Shown here: piece by piece, positions 1 through 5,818 of the stretch | Layout of the letters: the number at the start of each line of letters is the position of its first letter | How positions within the stretch are numbered: position 1 is the stretch's first letter | Notes under the pieces: model-generated | The model's database searches: none | The model's input: the letters and a program-made list of their open reading frames with translations, nothing else | What the model was told of the DNA's origin: nothing | Source of the DNA: Deltaproteobacteria bacterium | GTDB taxonomy: Bacteria; Desulfobacterota; Desulfarculia; Adiutricales; Adiutricaceae | NCBI GenBank assembly: GCA_031257955.1 | Contig: JAIRNQ010000287.1 | Location: 1-14,217 of the forward strand | DNA: 14,217 nt | Direction of reading: 5' to 3' | Translations under genes and position numbers: made by a program

Positions 1-87
1 GTAACTAGCTGAAATCACGTAAGCGTTGTTTCCACCGCGGCTAGGTTCAAGGGGTTTTTACCGACCTATCATTTTTGCGATTTGAAA

Positions 88-630
88 TTATCGGAGGAGG
101 CGCTGGCCTCCCCTGCTCCGGGGCGGGGTTGGGGGCAATTTGAAGTAGGGGCCGTAAAAGTTGGCCACCGGGCCGCCGCAGCCGCCCGGATACAGGCAGC
201 CGTCGGTTAGGCTTAGTTGGGGGGTGACCCCTTGGCAAAAGCCCATGACGGTCGTGGTCCGGCCCGGACGAACGCTTTCCAGGGTTACCGCTTCCCAGTC
301 CCAGAGGTAGACGATCAGGGGCTGGTTGGGCCCGCTGTCCATGGTCACGAAGGGGTACGGCCGGGTCCGATAAGTTTGCTCCGGCGGAAAGATGGATTTA
401 ATCCTTCCGGTGACAACCAAAAGACGTCCAGTATAACGGGCGTCGGCCGAATGGAAGTTCTCAAGGTAAGCCTCCACCAGCTGCCTGGGAGTAATCTCAA
501 TCGGGTCAATCCAATCCATCTGGGCCCGGGAAGGGACGTTAAAAGTCAATATCAGGGCGGTCGCCCCAAACAGGGTCGCCAAAACTCCCCAATAACTAGC
601 CCAAAATGATTTAAACTTTACTGGTCCCAT
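88..630 (-). CDS. anchored/secreted tRNA_anti-like (OB-fold) protein
   Basis: The product is 180 residues if read from the ATG at 630. Two in-frame GTG codons lie just upstream, but AAGGG sits about 7 bases before the ATG, so I prefer it. Residues about 10-30 are hydrophobic (FWASYWGVLATLFGATALIL) and would act as an uncleaved anchor or signal peptide. Residues 48-80 (LVEAYLENFHSADARYTG, then LLVVTGRIKSI) match the pattern of the tRNA_anti-like OB-fold family: a short helix with YxxN and ADxxYxGR, then a strand with VTGxI. A second strand block (TTTVMGFCQGV, 125-135) fits the rest of the fold. The family is common in envelope proteins of unknown role; the fold suggests ligand binding but no substrate can be named. 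Cysteines at 132, 145 and 151 fall in a Gly-rich tail. The 5' part and promoter of this gene are duplicated at about 2525-2850. Confidence 0.7.
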   Translation of the reverse strand: MGPVKFKSFWASYWGVLATLFGATALILTFNVPSRAQMDWIDPIEITPRQLVEAYLENFHSADARYTGRLLVVTGRIKSIFPPEQTYRTRPYPFVTMDSGPNQPLIVYLWDWEAVTLESVRPGRTTTVMGFCQGVTPQLSLTDGCLYPGGCGGPVANFYGPYFKLPPTPPRSRGGQRLLR

Positions 631-636
631 CACCAC

Positions 637-987
637 GCCCTTATTGCTGATCCTTTGACAACAATACTTCCATTACGTTATCACCTAAGGCCCATAACCT
701 TAAACCAAAGTCCCGCCGTCACCCTCCACTATTGTACCGGAAAGTCTTCGAACATTGAAGAAAAAAGCCACCAAAACACGCCACCGTGCCGCAAAAAGCG
801 GCCAACATGTTTGTGTTTTTACTTTTGGGTCGGGTATTCGCACCCGCCGTTTAACCGTCCCCCTCGGAGAACGTAACGCCTTAGCGGTCGCCAGGGAATT
901 TAAAGCGTCGATGGACTTCGCCTTTGTCTCAACAAAACACGTCGGCTCGCTCGGCGTGTCCCATTTCTGAACCGGACATGGTGATTT
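637..987. other. intergenic stretch, no supported gene
   Basis: This region holds the leader and candidate promoter of the minus-strand gene at 88-630 (up to about 770) and the upstream region of the plus-strand gene at 988. The short open frames here, such as 755-970 plus, have basic, low-information translations and no recognisable family, so I do not call them. The first 130 bases are homologous to about 2717-2850. Confidence 0.6.
731..759 (-). promoter_or_regulatory. candidate sigma70-type promoter of the OB-fold gene
   Basis: On the minus strand TTCAAT (754-759) and TACAAT (731-736) are separated by exactly 17 bases, about 100 bases before the start at 630. The duplicated copy at 2804-2832 keeps the same TACAAT, the same 17-base spacer and TTCAAA as the -35, although the surrounding leader has diverged. 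Conservation of the hexamers and spacing in both copies is the main argument; the -35 matches the consensus poorly. Confidence 0.45.
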
Positions 988-1836
988 ATGACAGCGCAAA
1001 TACCAGAAAAATTGCTTATCGGCGACCTCTCCCTATCCATGACTACAGAACCGCGTTTTGAGTCCTCTAAAGAAGAGCGATATAAGCACAAAAACTTAGA
1101 ATACTACGCATATATTTCGCAAAAAGAATATGAAAACTATCTCTTCAGCACAGCTTTATATCGAGGTTCAGTAAATACTTGGGAAATAAAAAACAATCGT
1201 TTATTTTACGCCCAGCGTATTCCTAAAGAGGAGACTCAATCAAATAACAGAGCTAATTATAAATTTTTATTCGCTTCCAGTTTTTCCGGCGTATTAAGGG
1301 CCTGGCTTGGAAATGAACTTGCATATGTACACTTAGGTTTTCTTTCAAAGTATGAACATGATGTATTTTTTAGTTTTTCTCAAGGAAAACTTGTATCTTA
1401 TTGGATCTTACATAATTCTTTAGCAATTAATTGCTTGCCAGAACGTAATATTAAACCATTAAAATTATTAAACGCAGAACCAGGATTATATTATTGTAAA
1501 TATTGCCATCATTTAGCAACTAGCATTGGAAAACTTCCTAGTGTAACCCCTTATAAAATTCCTTTTGATATTTTTTCAGAAAACATTTGTCACCATGAAT
1601 GGCATAAAATATATTTAGATGATGATTTTATTTTGCAATGTAATACTTGTGGTAATGTAATTGTTAATACAATTCAAATTTCACATATCGTATGCCAATG
1701 CCAATTTAACAAAACAGATAATGATTATTTAGGTCCTTTAAAACTAAAAAAATTATTTAATCCAAATTTATTTATTAATTCAAATTCTAAAAAATTTAAT
1801 TTTGAAATAATTAGAAAATATTATGTAAAAATATAA
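988..1836 (+). CDS. uncharacterised AT-rich gene with Cys/His-rich C-terminal region
   Basis: The product is 282 residues and starts at an ATG with GGTGA just upstream. I cannot assign a function. The N-terminal half (about 45-142) carries the motifs STALYRGSVNTWEI (54-67), FSGVLRAWLGNELAYVHLGF (99-118) and a following YEHDVFFSF. This resembles, from memory, an uncharacterised domain in scattered hypothetical proteins of the pattern TALWRG..TWEI...SGTLR...YVHMGY...YE.D; I cannot name a Pfam entry. The C-terminal half has metal-ligand-like pairs: CKYCHH (C170, C173, H174, H175), CHHEWH (201-206), CNTC (C218, C221) and CQC (C236, C238), suggesting one or two zinc ribbons. No signal peptide or membrane segment is seen. 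Base composition drops sharply after about 1060 and stays far more AT-rich than the surrounding genes, which points to horizontal transfer. The gene stands alone on its strand, between the intact and chimeric copies of the neighbouring OB-fold gene. Confidence 0.7.
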   Translation: MTAQIPEKLLIGDLSLSMTTEPRFESSKEERYKHKNLEYYAYISQKEYENYLFSTALYRGSVNTWEIKNNRLFYAQRIPKEETQSNNRANYKFLFASSFSGVLRAWLGNELAYVHLGFLSKYEHDVFFSFSQGKLVSYWILHNSLAINCLPERNIKPLKLLNAEPGLYYCKYCHHLATSIGKLPSVTPYKIPFDIFSENICHHEWHKIYLDDDFILQCNTCGNVIVNTIQISHIVCQCQFNKTDNDYLGPLKLKKLFNPNLFINSNSKKFNFEIIRKYYVKI

Positions 1837-1871
1837 GTTAAATGAAAATATACTATAACTTCTAAAAGAAT

Positions 1872-1971
1872 ATGTATCATGTCTTATCGAAAAGTCAATT
1901 TTTTCAGTAACTTATTCTCTAACTCTCTGCTTATAGACTTAAATTTTGGTTTTTTTGCCAATGTATCATGT
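1872..1971. repeat. pair of 11-bp direct repeats (ATGTATCATGT)
   Basis: Identical 11-mers occur at 1872-1882 and 1961-1971 in the AT-rich stretch just after the gene ending at 1836 and just before the rarA-derived duplicate. They may be traces of an insertion or deletion, but at this length in AT-rich DNA chance is possible. Confidence 0.35.
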
Positions 1972-2000
1972 TAAGGGAAGTTCAAAAGAAACTTAGAATT

Positions 2001-2532
2001 ACTTATTTGGGGTTTTGTTGGCGGAACGGTGGGATTTCAGGCGGTCGCAGTGGGCCCGGAGGAAATCCGCGATGTTTTTGCGGCCCCTTTCGGTGGGGTG
2101 GTAATATTCGGTGCCTTCCAGTTCGGGCGGGAGGTGGGTTTGGCCGACCTCGGCCTCTTTGAAGCGTGGGCGTATTGGTAGCCCTGGCCGTAGCCAAGCT
2201 CCTTTATGAGCTTGGTCGGGGCGTTGCGGATGTGGGGGGGAACGCCCAGGGGACCGTGTTTTTTGGCATCGGAGCGGGAGGCCGAGAAGGCCTTGTAGAC
2301 GAAGTTGGACTTGGGGCGCGGGTCAAGTGGACGGCCAAGTGGGCCAGGGCCAGATCGCCCTCGGGGGAACCCAGAAGGCGGTATCTTTCCAGGGCCGAGA
2401 CGCCCTGCGTCAGGGCCATGGGGTCGGCCAAGCCCACGTCCTTGGAGGCGAAGCGGATCATTCGGCGCAGGAGAAAGAGGGGATCCTCGTCGCCCTCAAG
2501 CATGCGGGCGAGCCAGCAGAGCGAGGCGTCGG
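2001..2532 (-). pseudogene. rarA: duplicated 3' third of rarA, frameshifted
   Basis: This 532-base block aligns base for base with 5821-6354, the 3' end of the intact rarA in this window, at roughly 85-90 percent identity by eye. It corresponds to RarA residues about 269-445, the C-terminal helical (MgsA/RarA oligomerisation) domain, without the AAA+ ATPase part. Two single-base deletions are visible relative to the parent: one near 2313-2316 (TTGGGGCG against TTGGGGGCG) and one at 2164/2165 (GAAGCGTGG against GAAGTCGTGG). They account exactly for the 2-base length difference (532 against 534) and break the frame, so no functional RarA domain is made. A TAA stop replaces the parental TGA at about the same place. 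At its upstream end the block is fused to a copy of the OB-fold gene's 5' part. Confidence 0.85.
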
Positions 2533-2716
2533 CCGAATGGAAGTTCTCAAGGTAAGCCTCCACCAGCTGCCTGGGAGTAATCTCAATCGGGTCAATCCAA
2601 TCCATCTGGGCCCGGGAAGGGACGTTAAAAGCCAATATCAGGGCGGCCGCCCCAAACAGGGTCGCCAAAGCTCCCCAATAACTAGCCCAAAATGACTTAC
2701 GCATAAATAGTCCCAT
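2204..2716 (-). pseudogene. chimeric ORF: OB-fold protein N-terminus fused to RarA C-terminal fragment
   Basis: The ATG at 2716 corresponds to the ATG at 630 of the intact gene. Residues 1-64 reproduce the membrane anchor and first helix of that protein (SFWASYWGALATLFGAAALI, later LVEAYLENFHSADA). The frame then passes without a break into RarA sequence (SLCWLARMLEGDEDPLFLLR, against SLYWLARMLEGGEDPLFLLR in the parent). Both parents share GGCGTCGG at the joint (439-446, 2525-2532, 6347-6354). The RarA part stays in frame for about 70 residues to the deletion near 2315, then reads out of frame (PTSSTRPSRPPAPMPKN) to the stop at 2204. If expressed, it would place a RarA fragment behind a membrane anchor; more likely it is non-functional debris. 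An open frame continues upstream to 2932, but that part is leader sequence. Confidence 0.75.
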
Positions 2717-2850
2717 AACCAGCGCCCATAATCTTGGCCCTTCGCCAAAAATCCTTCCCTCGCCTAAACCCCTAAACGAAAGCCCGCCGTCACCCTCCCC
2801 AATATTGTACCGAAATGTCAGAGAACTTTGAAGAAAAAAAGTCCCAAGTC
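2525..2850 (-). repeat. duplicate of OB-fold gene 5' end and promoter region
   Basis: About 325 bases match about 439-770. Coding positions 2525-2716 match almost without gaps at a constant offset of 2086. Upstream of the start the leader differs by about 13 bases of net indel, but similarity returns clearly at 2780-2846 (against about 708-768), covering the conserved TACAAT and -35 block. Beyond about 2850 I see no further similarity. Confidence 0.8.
2804..2832 (-). promoter_or_regulatory. candidate promoter retained on the chimeric copy
   Basis: On the minus strand TTCAAA (2827-2832), a 17-base spacer and TACAAT (2804-2809) reproduce the arrangement upstream of the intact gene. The chimera may therefore still be transcribed. 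Confidence 0.4.
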
Positions 2851-2859
2851 GCCTCAACC

Positions 2860-3043
2860 GCCCCCCTAAGCGCCACAACCCTCCCTCGCCGCCCGCTCGC
2901 CGGTTCAACCCGCCCTTGTTCTTTATCTTCAACTACCAACAAAGTCGCCACTCAATATTCCCTTTAGCTAAAAGACATTTGCTATATCGCTTTGCGCCAA
3001 AGCCTCGGCGTAATTGTTTGTTTGCAAATCCTGGCCATAAATG
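2860..3043. other. intergenic, nothing recognised
   Basis: This stretch lies between the duplicated leader and the 138-bp tandem repeat. I see no gene, RNA or strong hairpin. The open minus-strand frame up to 2932 translates into Gly/Arg-rich, low-information sequence. Confidence 0.5.
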
Positions 3044-3336
3044 TCTATGGGATAAGGGATAGTGGCTTTCGGTGGGCGAAAAGCCGTATTAATTAAGGCA
3101 TATACTCGGGCCTTGAGCGGGTAGGGATTTCCGTTGAAGCGTCGGCAATATTGTACATCCGGCCAGGGTGGGTGTAATGGTCCATGGGATAAGGGATGAT
3201 GGGTTACGGTGGGCGAAAAGGCGTATCAATTAAGGCATTATGCTTTGGCCTTGAGCGGGTATCGATATCCGTTGAAGCGTTAGCAATATTGTACACCCGG
3301 CCAGGGTGGGTGTAATGGTCCATGGGATAAGGGGTC
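3044..3336. repeat. tandem repeat, period about 138 bp, two copies plus a partial third
   Basis: Copies begin with T(C/T)(C/T)ATGGGATAAGGG at 3044, 3181 and 3319, giving periods of 137 and 138 bases; the third stops after about 18 bases. Shared blocks include CGGTGGGCGAAAAG, ATTAAGGCAT, GGCCTTGAGCGGGTA, CCGTTGAAGCGT and GGCCAGGGTGGGTGTAATGG. The copies differ at many positions, so the duplication is not recent. No long frame runs through them. Each copy holds AATATTGTAC, which also occurs at the candidate promoter at 2802-2810. In the first copy GGCTTT and AAAGCC can pair; a similar GGCTTTCGGTGG...AAAGCC block near 5694-5716 may be a distant relative. Confidence 0.75.
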
Positions 3337-3427
3337 AGATTATAGGATCTTATAAAGTCGTATAGTGTAAGGGATTATGTCAAGTCACTGGGAGCGTCCT
3401 CATTTTGCCAATATGGAAAAGGCGAGC

Positions 3428-3462
3428 ATAGGAGTCTATAATCAATTAAGTAGAACTCCTAT
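3428..3462. other. inverted repeat downstream of SH3b gene A
   Basis: ATAGGAGTCTA (3428-3438) and TAGAACTCCTAT (3451-3462) form an 11-bp stem with one bulged A and a 12-base AT-rich loop. It lies about 110 bases past the stop of the minus-strand gene ending at 3572. It lacks a following T-run on either strand, so it is a weak terminator candidate at best. Confidence 0.45.
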
Positions 3463-3571
3463 TCCCTGAAAAATGGACTTATCGCCAACCCGTCAGTAAC
3501 GGTATTATCCCCATCCCAAATACAGGGGCGACAATGCGAATCGTCGCTAATTCTCTGTGCGCTTAGTTGGG

Positions 3572-4096
3572 TTATGGGTTATCCCATGAGCAATCAGTCG
3601 GCATCCAACCAACGGTTTTTCCTCTTTGCCTGCCAATATAGCTGAGCTTAACCCATACTGGAAACTCGACCCGTTCCGATTCTGGGTATTGAACGTAATA
3701 TAAATCCAGTATTTGGAGTATTGCGTCGGTTTCGGGCCAAACAAGAACAGGAGAATTATCTCTCGGACTCCGTTGGAGGGGACAGGGATCGCCATTTATG
3801 GACGAAGTGCGTAAACCAAGGACACTCGAATGCATCCAGCCATAAATCCCGTTCTGGAGTTTGACATAGAACCAGGGCCCTTCTTTATTGAAGAGATAAA
3901 TATAGTTCCGTAGTCCTCCATCTCGTTGGTTATTTGGGATAGTAAAGATTATTTTTCCTCCAGGAGTTTTATGAACATTTATGCCATTAGGGTCTTCATC
4001 GATTACTTTTGCTGCCATTGATGGACCTGTCCCAGCCATAAGAATTGATGAACAAAATAGACTTAGAAAAAAAGATATAATAAGAGCTATTTTCAT
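3572..4096 (-). CDS. secreted SH3b-domain protein, copy A
   Basis: The product is 174 residues. The ATG at 4096 is preceded by AGGA with 8-base spacing; an in-frame ATG at 4132 would add 12 residues before an otherwise perfect signal peptide, so I reject it. Residues 1-21 are a signal peptide (MKIALIISFFLSLF, ILMA), cleaved probably after MA; there is no proper lipobox. Residues about 29-95 fit a bacterial SH3 (SH3_3-like) domain with DPNGINV, GGKIIFTI, GPWFYVKL and GWMHSSVLGL. Residues about 100-170 look like a second, more divergent SH3b repeat ending in GKTVGWMPTDCSWDNP. Cysteines 105 and 169 bracket the second domain and could form a disulfide. Such domains usually bind peptidoglycan or cell-surface ligands; here no enzyme domain accompanies them. 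The paralogue lies directly upstream in the same orientation. Confidence 0.8.
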   Translation of the reverse strand: MKIALIISFFLSLFCSSILMAGTGPSMAAKVIDEDPNGINVHKTPGGKIIFTIPNNQRDGGLRNYIYLFNKEGPWFYVKLQNGIYGWMHSSVLGLRTSSINGDPCPLQRSPRDNSPVLVWPETDAILQILDLYYVQYPESERVEFPVWVKLSYIGRQRGKTVGWMPTDCSWDNP

Positions 4097-4202
4097 AGTT
4101 ATTTCCTGAAAAAAAGATTTAATTTGATGCAATAACTATACGCCTAATCTGTAAAAGAAGAGACGTAAGATAATTTAGATGGATAATACTACCTAAGAAA
4201 CA

Positions 4203-4216
4203 CCACTTATAAGTGG
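4203..4216. promoter_or_regulatory. 14-bp perfect palindrome upstream of SH3b copy A
   Basis: CCACTTATAAGTGG is a perfect palindrome about 107 bases before the start at 4096. Its 10-base core is kept in the equivalent place of the second unit (4975-4984) although flanking bases changed. It could be an operator for a dimeric regulator; nothing identifies the regulator. Confidence 0.35.
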
Positions 4217-4347
4217 CGATAAGCAAATTAGAATATCTTTTTTAGGTATTGGAATCATCACCAACCCGTCAATAATGGTATTATCCCCATCCCAAATACA
4301 GGGGCGACAATGCGAATCGTCGCTAATTCTCTGTGCGTTTAGTTGGG

Positions 4348-4869
4348 TTATGGGTTATCCCATGAGCAATCAGTCGGCATCCAACCAACGGTTTTTCCTC
4401 TTTGCCTGCCAATATAGCTGACCTTAACCCATACTGGAAACTCGACCCGTTCCGATTCTGGGTATTTGACGAAATACATATCCAATATTTGGAGTATTGC
4501 GTCGGTTTCGGGCCAAACAAGAACAGGAGAATTTTCTCTCGGGCTCCGTTGGAGGGGACAGGGATCGCCATTTATGGACGAATTGCGTAAACCAAGGACA
4601 CTCGAATGCATGTAGCCAAAAATCTCGTTCCGGAGACTGACATAGAACCAGGGCCCTTCATTATACATGACATAGATATTGTTACGTAGTGTTCTATCTC
4701 GTGGGTTATTTGGGATAGTAAAGATTATTTTTCCAGAAACATCTCGAACATTTGTGCCATTAGGGTCTTCATCGATTACTTTTGCTACTATTTTTGGAAG
4801 TGCCTCAGCCATAAGAATTGAAGAACAAAATAGACTTAGAAAAAAAGATATAATAAGAGTTATTTTCAT
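4348..4869 (-). CDS. secreted SH3b-domain protein, copy B
   Basis: The product is 173 residues with its start at 4869, behind AGG with about 8-base spacing. It has the same layout as copy A: signal peptide (MKITLIISFFLSLF...LMA), an N-terminal SH3b domain (DPNGTNV, GKIIFTI, GPWFYVSL, MHSSVLGL) and a second domain with the two conserved cysteines. By eye the two proteins are about 82 percent identical. Differences are concentrated between residues 22 and 97, with about 25 changes and one deletion there and only about five in the last 77 residues. It is probably co-regulated with copy A, although about 250 bases separate them and each unit keeps its own upstream region. Confidence 0.8.
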   Translation of the reverse strand: MKITLIISFFLSLFCSSILMAEALPKIVAKVIDEDPNGTNVRDVSGKIIFTIPNNPRDRTLRNNIYVMYNEGPWFYVSLRNEIFGYMHSSVLGLRNSSINGDPCPLQRSPRENSPVLVWPETDAILQILDMYFVKYPESERVEFPVWVKVSYIGRQRGKTVGWMPTDCSWDNP

Positions 4870-4911
4870 AGTATTTACCTGAACAAAAATAAATTTGATT
4901 TAATAACTAAA

Positions 4912-4932
4912 CTCCTCCCTGTAAAAGAGGAG
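4912..4932 (-). other. 5' leader hairpin of SH3b copy B
   Basis: CTCCTC (4912-4917) and GAGGAG (4927-4932) pair over a 9-base loop in the upstream region of copy B. The copy A leader lacks the pairing at the equivalent place, so it is not a conserved control element. Confidence 0.3.
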
Positions 4933-4974
4933 ATTTAAGTTCAATTAGATGGATAATATTACTTAAGTATCACA

Positions 4975-4984
4975 ACTTATAAGT
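4975..4984. promoter_or_regulatory. conserved ACTTATAAGT palindrome upstream of SH3b copy B
   Basis: This is the 10-base core of the palindrome also found at 4203-4216, lying about 105 bases before the start of copy B. The outermost pairs are no longer symmetric here (CA before the core, GG after it). Confidence 0.35.
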
Positions 4985-5052
4985 GGCGGTAACAAATTAG
5001 GATGTCTTTTTAAGGTTATGCCTTGTAGGCACAAGCAGTTTTCGCGCATCAG

Positions 5053-5375
5053 ACGTGCCCACATATTACGCCCCCAGTATCGCTTTGGCAAGCACGGAAA
5101 GGCCAGCATTAATTTACGAGAGCTTCGTCCCTTTAGCTTCTGGACTAGCTTACTCATGGCGGGTTTCGATGAATATGAGACCAGAAGATGGATTTTATAC
5201 GTTCCGACACCACCCCTTCGGATTGATAGGCCATCGAAGGCAAAAACTCACATATTTACTCATCTACCGGTTCCGCAAGCCCGCTTACTAAGATCGTCTT
5301 GCGATATTTCGTTACCAAAACGAGGTGGGCAAGCATAAGAAAAGCGCCGTAGCTTCCATGCGCGTATTCTTTCAT
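5053..5375 (-). pseudogene. tnpA: IS200/IS605-type transposase (TnpA) remnant
   Basis: Reading minus from an ATG at 5375, with GGGGGAT just upstream, gives MKEYAHGSYGAFLMLAHLVL followed by VTKYRKTIL, the typical TnpA N-terminus. An in-frame TAA interrupts at 5256-5258. In another frame the sequence resumes as YKIHLLVSYSSKPAMSKLVQ, then KLKGRSSRKLML and PKRYWGRNMWAR, the conserved middle of IS200-like TnpA. The HUH motif, normally DHVHLL or DHIHLL, reads YKIHLL, so the first histidine is lost. Similarity ends after WAR, before the catalytic tyrosine helix. The gene therefore has a stop, a frameshift, a broken active site and a missing C-terminus. I do not see a tnpB partner or clear element ends. 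Confidence 0.85.
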
Positions 5376-5818
5376 TGACATCCCCCTCAATAGACTGCTT
5401 GTCCCATTTAAAGAGATTATCCCACCTATCGGAGCATACGTAAAGAAGAAATTTTAAAACTTGCTGTATAAGTTGCTGATTTTAATCCACCAAAAGTTTA
5501 GGCAATATATTATTCCCGGCCAGGCAGCGCCGAAGAGGCGGAGTAATTTAGAGTGTTGGTTATCGATTTTCGCCAAGGCGTATCTGGTGAGCCATTTTGG
5601 TCGGGGCCTGGGCGTTCGGTATTTTGGCCAAAGCGACGGCAATGTGTTTATCCAGGACAATGTTTAGTTTAACGCGTATAGTAGTGGGACTATTGGCTTT
5701 CGGTGGCAACAAAGCCATATATGGTAAGGAATAATGCCAGAGACCCAAGAGCGTTAGCGATGAGCATTCGCGATTGGCTTGAAACGATGGGACTAATTGA
5801 AGGTCGCGGCGGGAGGCG
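5376..5818. other. intergenic, no supported gene
   Basis: These 443 bases lie between the tnpA remnant and the rarA stop. Several frames of 60-70 codons are open on both strands, but none gives a recognisable protein or has a convincing ribosome site. A GGCTTT...AAAGCC stem near 5694-5716 resembles part of the 138-bp repeat. No terminator with a T-run was found for rarA. Confidence 0.5.

Larger units (their letters stand above)
3480..5014. repeat. tandem duplication of a 776-bp unit carrying the SH3b gene
   Basis: Unit A (about 3480-4252) and unit B (about 4256-5014) are head to tail on the same strand; equivalent stop codons lie at 3572 and 4348, 776 bases apart. Similarity covers the gene, about 90 bases downstream (TATTATCCCCATCCCAAATA and following) and about 120 bases upstream, including the GATGGATAATA block and the ACTTATAAGT palindrome. 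The downstream side is nearly identical, while the start-proximal side has diverged. Confidence 0.85.

Noticed and set aside
217..609. 130-codon plus-strand ORF opposite the OB-fold gene
   Set aside because: Shadow of the minus-strand gene; no family resemblance, no ribosome site, and its equivalent recurs at 2327-2695 only because the DNA is duplicated.
755..970. 71-codon plus-strand ORF before the AT-rich gene
   Set aside because: Basic, low-information translation and overlap with the minus-strand leader of the OB-fold gene; no recognisable motif.
2717..2932. N-terminal extension of the chimeric ORF to an ATG at 2932
   Set aside because: The frame is open through the duplicated promoter and leader; the translation is Gly/Arg-rich and the homologous start in the intact gene is at the position matching 2716.
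3044..3336. CRISPR-like or diversity-generating element
   Set aside because: Only two long diverged units without spacers, and no reverse transcriptase or variable-repeat pair in the window.
4097..4132. Upstream ATG for SH3b copy A
   Set aside because: It would put 12 polar residues before a complete signal peptide; the ATG at 4096 has the ribosome site and matches copy B.
5018..5338. Plus-strand ORFs across 5018-5338
   Set aside because: Antisense to the tnpA remnant, which has clear family motifs on the minus strand.
5461..5667. Overlapping 68-codon ORFs on both strands near 5454-5667
   Set aside because: Neither translation resembles a known family and neither has a supporting ribosome site; possibly degraded DNA.
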